Source: Ancistrus triradiatus (lineage: Eukaryota; Chordata; Actinopteri; Siluriformes; Loricariidae). From it: DNA of 64,000 nt. The notes beneath the pieces are model-generated. The model did no database searches. It was not told the DNA's origin and was given only the letters and a program-made list of their open reading frames with translations. Below, in pieces: positions 56,546 through 64,000 of the stretch (its first letter is position 1; each line of letters begins with the position of its first letter). A program made the position numbers and the translations under genes. Where the stretch lies: NCBI GenBank assembly GCA_025084515.1, contig JAJAGP010002223.1:62001-126000 (forward strand). Reading direction: 5' to 3'.

Positions 56546-57110
56546 CTGAATGCCCTGGCTTGGAGCTGGGTTGACTCGACGTGCTGGAACCCAGACCCAT
56601 CCTCTTCCTAGCACACTGTTCGAGGCGGACCTCCGCTAGCCGGGCCAGCTTGTCAAGGGAAAAGGCGGGTGGGAGGAAGCATAGCTCGATGTCCATGTCC
56701 TCATTGAGGCTTAGTCTAAATGGCTCAATGAGGGATGGCCCATGTAAGTCGCTCACCTCAGCCAGGATACGGAAATCAGCCACATATTCCTGCACCCCCC
56801 GGAAACCCTGAAGGATGTTAAAAAACGCTGGTTGGTTCTGGAGCAGGAATAAGTGGCTGAGGATATCCTACTCTATCAAACTAAGCCTTGGTAGAATTAT
56901 CTCCAATCTCCCGATTGTATGATGGCTGAGCGTCTACAAAAGCCCAGTCACCCACTTGTCCTAAACGCTGGCCCCGTAAGTGGGTAGGGAAGCATATGCA
57001 GGTTGAAACAATGAGTAACGGTGAAAGATTGGGACCATAGGGGTCTCCCAGCGAAACGCGAGGAAAACTGCGAGGCAAAACACAGCGATGCGAAGGCACG
57101 ATGCACGATG
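56466..57110 (-). pseudogene. gag: gypsy gag with repeat tail
   Basis: The - strand frame 56466-56795 reads MQEYVADFRILAEVSDL, then SLIEPFRLSLNEDMDIEL, LARLAEVRLEQCARKRM, and passes directly into SSKPGHSAPPSSVLEHL, the start of the repeat array. Upstream, in other frames, LFLLQNQPAFFNILQGFRG and PRVSLGDPYGPNLSPLL-like pieces lie towards 57110. VQEYVADFRILA ... F..GLN is the conserved core of vertebrate gypsy gag (also seen in PEG10/RTL-type genes). Stops and a frameshift near 56880 break the N-terminal part. This is the key evidence that the decapeptide arrays are extensions of gag. Confidence 0.75.
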
Positions 57111-57252
57111 CTTAAATAATGCTGCTGACAGCTGATAGCAACCGTGCCGCAATCAATGGGAGTGTGCACAATATCGGGCTCTGTGTGGATCTCGATCAAA
57201 CAGCCAAGTCAGCACTACCATCAGTGTCCGCCTGGGGGACATCCACAGTGCT

Positions 57253-57380
57253 AGGGGTCGTAACAAGTGAACCGTGAAAACACAAGTAAAAGGGTTTTTA
57301 GGACCCAATTGCAGTTAGCTCCAGATGGAAGGGGTAAACCAAATTATAAACACATGAAAAGGAAATTAATTAGCAAAAAA
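57253..57380 (-). repeat. 5' LTR piece of element E3
   Basis: AAAAGGGTTTTTAGGACCC, AATTGCAGTTAGCTCCAGATGG matches 55385-55440. It stops where another repeat array begins, so the LTR is truncated. Confidence 0.6.
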
Positions 57381-57429
57381 ATGAGTGCATATGTGTTTAA
57401 CGCTATTTGCCACAGAAACTGAAAGTGAC

Positions 57430-57765
57430 AAGGGAACATTTTCAGGTACGGAACCAGGCAGTGCGGCAGGCTCAGGTACGGAGCTTGGTGATGTGGCGGG
57501 TTCAGGCATGGAGATAAGCAGTGCTATCAGCTCAAATACGGAGCTAAGAGTGCCTGCGTGCTCAGGTACAGAGCCAGTCGGCGCTAACGGATCAGGCACG
57601 GAGGTAAGAGGCACAGCGTGCGCAGGAACAGAGCTAGGCGGCGCTGACAGCTCAGGTATGGAGCTAAGAGGTGCGGTGTGCTCAGCTATGGAGCTAGGCA
57701 GCACTAACAGCTTGGGTATGAAGCTAAAAGGCACCAGGTATGGAACTAGGTCGGCGTTAACGACC
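57430..57765 (-). repeat. SSVPE-type array, second copy
   Basis: About eleven 30-bp units such as GCTCAGGTACAGAGCCAGTC / GGCGCTAACG. The - frame 57366-57809 (147 residues) reads units such as APPSSVPAHA, VPLTSVPDPL, APTGSVPEHA. It is open throughout with ten-residue periodicity. Confidence 0.9.
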
Positions 57766-57779
57766 CAGGTAAGGTGGTC

Positions 57780-58190
57780 AGCAAATCCCACCAAGGGATG
57801 GGAATCCACTCGACTGACTTGAAAATATCGATTGGTTCATCCAAACAGGCCCGTGGGTAGTGCTTGAGCTCACCAGAGGGCAAAAGAATCCCCCACGTGG
57901 AGCTGGCGGTTTGCTGTCACCCATGCTGGTGAAAATCTGGGGGTGGGTGGAATGTACAGGGGGTTAAAAGTTGGTCCCTCAGGTTTAGAGGGAACAAACA
58001 ACCCCAGCTTGAACCTGGGCAGGGGCCGACGCTTACACTGGTGGGGAATGGGCAGCTCTGTGGGGTTGAGATGCCAAACCAGGTTCATAACTTGGCCAAA
58101 GTTAATGGACTGACCCCCAAGAGATAGCCGGCTAGATGCTGAGACCTTCAGCAGTGATTAGGGACCTCCACAATGCAGGTCCAGGAGCTA
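57780..58190 (-). pseudogene. Unrecognised coding-like frame beside the repeat array
   Basis: The - frame 57870-58088 reads MNLVWHLNPTELPIPHQ then PRFKLGLFVPSKPEGPTF, and a second frame continues CLDEPIDIFKSVEWIPIPWW towards the array. The sequence looks like genuine protein (balanced composition, no repeats) with a frameshift. Its position upstream of an SSVPE-type array on the same strand suggests part of an LTR element, but it matches none of the gag segments I know. Confidence 0.35.
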
Positions 58191-58587
58191 ATGCTGGGTC
58201 CAATTACTGGTCGTATCCTTCTGTTCTGTTCCAAGTATTCAAGTATTGCTTGAATACTCTAAACAAAAATATTTTGTAATTATCAGCTTGTATTATATCC
58301 TCAGTAACACATAACTCATAATAGATGATAATAAGGACATAAATACATTACTGTGCATGACAATGCGACTGTAACAGTCACTGAATACTTGGAACGATAT
58401 TTACCCCAATGATAGATCTGACAAGTTATACTGCAGTTATTTAAAAGAAGGAGAACGAAGATAGCATTAGAATGTTTCCAAGCAGCTGACTAGTTAGATA
58501 CATTTGCAAATAGAAAATAAGAATATATTTATTTACATATATATACAATCAAGCTGGCCTTACAAATCAACAAAAACAAACCTCCCT
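58191..58587. other. Non-coding stretch
   Basis: Nothing recognised. Confidence 0.4.
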
Positions 58588-58705
58588 CAGATACGGCCAA
58601 TTATGTGTCTGTGTGATGCCTGACCAAACCGCAAGGCACCACTGGGACTAACCACAGAGGTGAGCTAGTGAATTTCCACTGCACAACCCGAGCTCCCCAG
58701 ATCCC
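58588..58705 (-). repeat. tRNA-derived SINE
   Basis: The reverse complement starts near GGGGAGCTCGGGTTGTGCAG and ends AATTGGCCGTATCTGAGGGA, the head and tail of a common fish SINE whose tail usually reads GATTGGCCGTGTCTG. Confidence 0.5.
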
Positions 58706-59862
58706 ACATGTTCTTGATAATATTTAATCATTAGTGTTGAACCACTGGATTTCTCCAAAGTTTTTTCATTGTATTCCCACTAGCATTAACTGTTTGACAG
58801 CCCACAGCCCTAAGAATGGTCATATGTCTCAAACCACATACTTTTACTTCAGGATCATGGCTCACGTATGAGTCCTACTGTAATTCGGAATACTAAAGTA
58901 CAGGTCTTTAAAAGCTGTAGCTGTTCTTATATCGTATATATAGTATGTTTTACCAATCACAGATCTTTTGACGGTCAGTACCATTGTAGCACACACAAAT
59001 CTCAGACAAGTGCATTGAAGGCCTTGAGGCGTATAGAACACTGAGCTGTGTGAGCACAGGTAAACCCTGGCACAATGGTTTAGCGTGCCTATTTGGTAAT
59101 GGAGCAGAGCAACAAGAGTTTGTTGCAGGTAAGTGTTTGTCTCTGCTCTGGAACCGCAATGTTCTGTTTGCGCATGGCTGCCACAACTTTCAGTATCAGA
59201 GTGAACATTTGTCAAATTCAGCATGATGCTCCATGCACTCCTTATAAAGAACCAGCGGTGATTTATATAACAGCATTAGCCCTCTAGCACTGCAATTTAG
59301 GCAAACATAACAAACCTAAAAACAAAAAAAGCCAGCCAAACAGACACACACTAGTTGAATTAGCAAGTTAAAACAACTTATTTTCTGGGTTACATTATCT
59401 CTACTATACATTTCACAACAGCAGGAACATTTACTCTTTTACACCAGACAAGATATGCTGGATTGTTGAGTATGATGTTTATTAGCATGCTCACTAAATA
59501 AGTATCTCATGCTGGTGACCAGTATGCTGTCTATACCAGCTCCCAATACTTACAGTATGACCAGAATACTCACTATCCTAGTGTGTTTATCATTACCAGC
59601 ATTCAACACACAACATGTCCTGGTCTTTTTAACAGGGAAATGTAGATATTAAGTTAATTTTAAGCAGAAATATATATTTTTCTTTACTCAGCTTCTTTAT
59701 TCAGCTGAGGCTTTGTTCTCTTGTTTTCTTTCTCAGTTTGACAGTGCATTGGTTAATGTGGGTTGCTGTTCCGGGGTTATCCATGTTTTTATGCTGACAG
59801 TGTCACCAGTGCAGGCTACTATAAAATGTAGATATAGCTCAGATATAAACTGTTTAATTACT
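58706..59862. other. Non-coding stretch with a 120-residue frame of doubtful meaning
   Basis: The - frame 58862-59224 is the only notable one; it has no domain, and its composition (many Cys, His, Thr) is not gene-like. The rest is AT-rich with no recognised repeat. Confidence 0.35.
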
Positions 59863-59863
59863 A

Positions 59864-60610
59864 CCCCAAATCAGAAAAGGTTGGGACAGTATGGAAATTG
59901 ATATTCAAACATTTACCTTGACTTTTATTTCATTGCAGACAATATGAACCTGAGATATTTCATATTTTGTCTGATTAATTGCATTTCATTTCATTTCATC
60001 CATTCCTGCATTTAAGGCCTGCAACACATTCCCAAAAAATTGGGGACAGTAAAGCATTTACCATTTTGTAATGTTGCCATTCTTTCTCAGACCACCAAGG
60101 ACACCAAGTGATGAAGTGTTTTAAGTATTATTTTTGTCCCATTTTATCATTCCTGCAAACACATCTTAAGCAGTGCAACAGTAAGGGATTGTTGTTGTCA
60201 CATTTTTCAGTACAAAAGGCTCTACACGCTTTCTTTTGAGGACAGGTCAAGACTGCAAGCAGGCAAATCCAGTACCTGTAGCCTCTTCATTCCTTTGTCA
60301 TATGTGCAGCATGTGGTTTTGCATTGTCATGTTGAATAATGCATGGGCGTCCCTGGAAACAGAAGTGATTACAGAAGTGTAAATTACCTTTGCCAAGGGC
60401 ACTGACACAACCCCATACCATGTCAGAGCCTGGCTTTTGGACTCGTTGCTGATAACAGTCTAAATGGTCTTTGGTGTGGAGCACATCGCGCTCATTTTTT
60501 CCCAAAAGATCTGAAGTACTGAGTCATCTGACCACAGTAAACATTTCCACTGTGTGATGGTCCATCCAAGATGTCTGTGAGCCCAAAAAAGTCAACACTG
60601 CTTCTGGATA
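59864..60610 (-). mobile_element. Tc1-like element, left end and part of the transposase
   Basis: It starts CCCCAAATCAGAAAAGGTTG after TA. The - frame 60287-60505 reads KPGSDMVWGCVSALGKGNLH and then CIIQHDNAKPHAAHMTKE, which carries the second catalytic Asp (HDNAKPH). The middle segment between these two blocks is shortened. The right end is missing; a right-end fragment of the same family is at 11142-11434. Confidence 0.7.
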
Positions 60611-60714
60611 TGGTTGACATAAGGTTCTTTTTTGCATATCAAAATTACTAAAACACTAAAGGAAAATTTGTGCAGAGGTGACAGAAATACATACATTCTT
60701 TAAAAAACAGAAGG

Positions 60715-60900
60715 GATGACACAGTGAGTCGGTGGGTAGCACAGTTCCCTCACAGTAAGAAGGTCCTGGGTTCAATCCCCGATAGAGCAACCGGGGTCTT
60801 TTCTGTGTGGAGCTTGCATGTTCTCCACATGGGTTTACTCCAGGTATTCCCACAGTCCAAAGACATGCATTAGGGTAATTGATTATGATAAATTGGCCTG
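60715..60900 (+). repeat. DANA/mermaid-like SINE
   Basis: GTGGGTAGCACAGTTCCCTC, AAGGTCCTGGGTTCAATCCC, TGTGTGGAGCTTGCATGTTC and CACAGTCCAAAGACATGCAT are the successive conserved parts of this tRNA-derived fish SINE. The end runs into the LINE at 60902. Confidence 0.8.
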
Positions 60901-60901
60901 A

Positions 60902-62575
60902 TCAAAATCGAGGACTGTGTAAAGGAAATAAAAGATTGGATGTTATTTAATTTTCTCTTACTTAACTCAGATAAAACTGAGGTGCTATTAGTGGGACCCA
61001 AGGCTGTGAGAGACAGGTTAGCTACATCTATCCTAAATCTAGATGGCTGTCCAGTATTGGCCCAGTCCGTCTGTAAAAAACTTAGGGGTCACACTTGATT
61101 CAGATCTCTCCTTTGATGCGCACATTAGCAGCATCACTCGAATTGCTTTCTTTCAATTACGTAATATCGCTAAACTTAGAAATATCCTCTCTTTTAATGA
61201 TGCAGAAAAACTTGTTCATGCGTTTTTTATACCTCAAGGTTGGATTACTGTAACGCCTTACTTACTGGATGCTCTAGTAAATCTATAAATAAACTTCAGT
61301 TAGTTCAGAATGCAGCTGCCCGAGTGCTAACTCGAACTAGAAAATTTGATCATATCACTCCTGTTCTATCATCACTGCACTGGTTACCAGTCCAAATTCC
61401 GCATTGATTACAAAATACTTCTTATAACTTATAAAGCTCTACATGGCCTGGCCCCACATTATCTGAGTGAACTCTTAGAGTTTTACAATCCAACTCGTCT
61501 ACTTCGTTCGCAGGGTGCAGGACTTCTTTTAGTTCCCTAGAAATTAAAAAAGTCACAGCAGGGGGAAAGGCTTTCTCATACATGGCCCCCCAACTATGGA
61601 ATAAACTTCCCACTTTCGTTCGAGAATCAGACACCCTCCAAATTTTTAAGTCTAGGCTAAAGACATACTTATTTACACAGGCTTTTGACTAGATTTAGAC
61701 CAGGTTGCATGGTTTGGGTTGCTGAGGGCCGGAGTCTGAAGTCATGTCTGGCCTGCCTGCCTTGTCCGCTTGCCGGGAGTGTCGGGTGGGCGGTCTGGCT
61801 GAACTAGGCTTGGGTCCTCGTGATCTTGACTCATGCAACCTTGCCTTAGAATAAGGGCAGAGCTGGGGGTTCATAGTCCCATAAAGAGTCTTATGGTGAT
61901 CAGAGACGTTGGGTTGCTGTCTTCTGCCGCTCGTGGGGTTGCCAATGTCTCATGTGATCCCTCTTGGCTGTGTTTTCCTTCCAGTTTCTCCTCTTTCTAG
62001 CTTTCTAGCTATGCTGCTATAGCTAATGCTGGCCGGGGTCTCATGCTACACTTGGCATCAGTGATTGACATGGCATCAGTGATTGTTAATAGACACTGTG
62101 CTCTTAATCAATAACTAATTACATTTTCTGTTTTCTCTCCGAGCTGTGTTCCCGGCAGTTCCGGCCCCACACATGATGTACATCTGATGGAGCTCCACTG
62201 TGCATATTTCACATTTTATTCGACCATGACTCCCATGACTTTAGTTTCGCTCTTAGATTTATCATCATACCCCGGCCACTTAATGTCGATGTGGCATACT
62301 TTCACATTCTATTCGAACTTTGACTCCATGACTTTTAGTTCGCTCTTAGATTTATCATCTACGCCGCCCAAGGAGGTTGGGTCCCTTTTTGAGTCTTGGT
62401 CCTCCCAAGGTTTCTTCCTAGAACTAGGGAGTTTTTCCTTGCCACTGTCGCCCTAGGCTCGCTCAATTTGGGATTGGACGTAGTTATTAGGAGATAATCT
62501 AAACTTGTAAAGTTGCTTTGAGACAATGCTCCATTGTAAAAAGCGCTATATAAATAAATCTGACTTGACTTGACT
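60902..62575 (+). mobile_element. CR1/L2-type LINE, 5'-truncated, best-preserved 3' end (piece G)
   Basis: ORF2 C-terminal half from KIEDCVKEIKDWM through DKTEVLLVGPKAVRDRL, NLGVTLDSDLSFDAHISSI, SSLHWLPV and YNPTRLLRSQGAGLLLVP, with frameshifts near 61235 and 61390, then a complete 3' UTR ending GACTTGACTTGACTTGAC. The other pieces were judged against this copy. The start is cut at the SINE. Confidence 0.92.
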
Positions 62576-63400
62576 TGACTGATCTGAGTGTGTATACATA
62601 TGACTACTTTTGATGTAATGTTGTGTATCGATGTAACCTTGTGTTAAAAATTGTTGTTAAAAATGGCCATTGATGCTAATAGAGATGTTAAATAAATCAA
62701 AAAGTACTACTAATTGATAAAAAAGCTGAAGTAAAAGTTGAAGTATGGCTTATATATTTTACTTAAGTAGAAATACAAAAGTATATGCTACTAAATGTTC
62801 TTAAAGTAAAAACATTTATAAGTTAAAATATGTCTTTAAAAAGCCTTTCTAACTATTTTTTGACAGAAGGTGTCTTTTATCGGCAGCAAGAGGTACAGAT
62901 CCATGACACTGAGGGTACATAATGGTTTGTACTACAACGACATGTATCACCTGCAAAAATCATACAAATGACATTATCATCATTATCTAACTACAGCAAA
63001 AAATCTGAATAAAACATTCTCAGACATGGGGAACCAAAATATACAAAACACTTCAGAATTTTCTTTAATGCTGTTAAATCACTCACAATTAGACATATTT
63101 AGTAATGCAGTAATGCAGTAAATGAGCCATTCCACAAAATGGGTGCCATTTCATGCCATTACATGGACAGATAATTAATATAATTAACTGTAAAAAAAAA
63201 ACATTTTATTATTAAGCAAAGTGTCCTGCACAGTGATATAAATGAAAATTTAAGGTATATACATTACTAAAACATTAATAAAAACTATATAGACAACCAC
63301 TGAAAAATAGCATTTGATAGTTCATATTCCATCTTATATATTTGTTTCATAAGAAATCCATAATATTTTACTTATGTCAGTATATTACAAGGAGGGGCAA
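62576..63400. other. AT-rich non-coding stretch
   Basis: Nothing recognised on either strand. Confidence 0.45.
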
Positions 63401-63836
63401 GGGAGACAGACATACATGCAAGGGTGTGCTCTCTATTCACAGTGAACATGGTGAAACACAGAGTAAACAACAATACAAGAACCAACAGTAAGTAAAAACC
63501 AACAGACCACACAAACATAAACCTACAAAGCTAACACAAACAGCTAACAAGACAATACTAAAGGTGCTAAACAAACTAACAATAGACAAGACAAAGGACT
63601 AATAGCTAATAACAAATAAAGGACCTAAGCAAGGAGACTAAGGTAAACATATAACACCAAGCAAGACACTGAACAGGACATGGAACAACACTGGGGAACA
63701 TATACAAGAATCTACAAACCTGACAAAGCAAGAGCAAGTGACAAACCACGTAAGGAGATAGGATCAGAAGAGCAGGAGCCAAGAAACCGCATGGGAGTGT
63801 CGAGACCAGACAAGAAAGTGCACAGGAAGTGGGGTA
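63401..63836 (-). repeat. LTR fragment of the element C family
   Basis: The reverse complement is the same T-rich sequence type as the LTR at 25496-26034: TTTCTTGTCTGGTCTCGACA, TTGTTCCATGTCCTGTTCAG and TTAGCTGTTTGTGTTAGC. It is cut by a Tc1-like element at 63837. Confidence 0.6.
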
Positions 63837-63838
63837 TA

Positions 63839-64000
63839 CAGTGGGGCAAAAAAGTATTTGGTCAGCCACTGATTGTACAAGTTCTCCGACTTAGAAAGGT
63901 AAGAAAGGTCTGTAATTTTCACCCTAGGTACACTTCAACTATGAGAAACAAAATGAAAAAAAAAATCCAGGAAATCACATTGTAGGATTTTTAAAGAATT
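63839..64000. mobile_element. Tc1-like element, cut by the window end
   Basis: TA (63837-63838) then CAGTGGGGCAAAAAAGTATT, CAGCCACTGATTGTACAAG and GGAAATCACATTGTAGGATT, the long inverted repeat of the family at 21963 and 30272. The coding part lies beyond 64000. Confidence 0.9.

Larger units (their letters stand above)
55337..57380 (-). mobile_element. LTR element E3 (gypsy gag plus repeats), rearranged
   Basis: The left edge TGTTATGGTTTGCC is the reversed form of the GGCAAACCATAACA-type LTR end seen in element A. Two LTR pieces (55337-55930 and 57253-57380) share TTTAGGACCCAATCGCAG and TTAGCTCCAGATGGAA. Between them, reading right to left, are gag, an SSVPE-type array and a LINE 3' UTR scrap (55960-56085). 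A 25-base gag piece, CTACTCTATCAAACTAAGCC, occurs twice (55936 and 56868), showing rearrangement. Confidence 0.6.

Noticed and set aside
58862..59224. 120-residue reverse-strand frame
   Set aside because: No motif, odd Cys/His-rich composition, no splice or promoter context.

Overview
The window reads as non-coding, transposon-packed DNA from a ray-finned fish. The evidence is the resident repeats: several Tc1-like transposons, CR1/L2-type LINEs whose 3' ends carry a (TTGAC)n or (ATG)n tail, DANA/mermaid-like and other tRNA-derived SINEs, a ZBED5-like hAT element, and Ty3/gypsy relics. A catfish-like (siluriform) host fits but cannot be proven from sequence alone. I see no bacterial-style operon, no rRNA gene, no intact tRNA gene and no CRISPR array. 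Nearly every long open frame is a decayed transposon gene or a shadow of tandem repeats.

Layout. 1-11141 is one broken Ty3/gypsy element: LTR, gag start, gag end plus protease-like region, reverse transcriptase, integrase C-terminus, LTR. It is split by LINE pieces. The largest LINE is itself split by a 4.3 kb LTR element (1207-5504) with TG...CA ends and a 5-bp target duplication. 11142-13785 is intron-like DNA with transposon scraps. 13786-19394 is the longest LINE copy (reverse strand), interrupted by a purine-only island. 20116-23508 holds two Tc1-like elements almost back to back. 25496-29846 holds an LTR element split by a hAT with a perfect 8-bp duplication, followed by a second tandem-repeat LTR element. 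30064-32467 is one Tc1-like element inside another. 32468-40960 is mostly unique AT-rich DNA and carries the only candidates for host coding sequence: a 99-bp reverse-strand exon at 36581-36679 and, less surely, one ending at 34127. 40961-43945 is a LINE end holding a Tc1-like element that holds another LINE. 43946-52151 is mostly unique sequence. 52152-58190 is a Tc1-like element shattered by LTR elements rich in Ser-Val-Pro-Glu repeats. 58191-64000 has SINEs, a LINE, an LTR fragment and the start of a further Tc1-like element cut by the window end.

The most unusual signal is a set of LTR-bounded units (1207-5504, 27766-29846, 52460-54802, 55337-57380, and repeats at 57430-57765). Almost all of their internal DNA is blocks of in-frame tandem repeats, mostly 30 bp (ten codons). 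The blocks lie downstream of, or in place of, a gypsy gag, and in two cases end at a polypurine tract. The ten-residue units differ between elements (SSVPEPLA-type, LPEAACSQEA, CQEAVCSSEA, SHSSSTTLLC, SSTAASSLLS), while the layout is kept.

Many LINE and LTR copies in 1-5500 and 13800-19000 differ from their sister copies by scattered one-base gains and losses, so either deep decay or uncorrected sequencing error should be kept in mind for those stretches.
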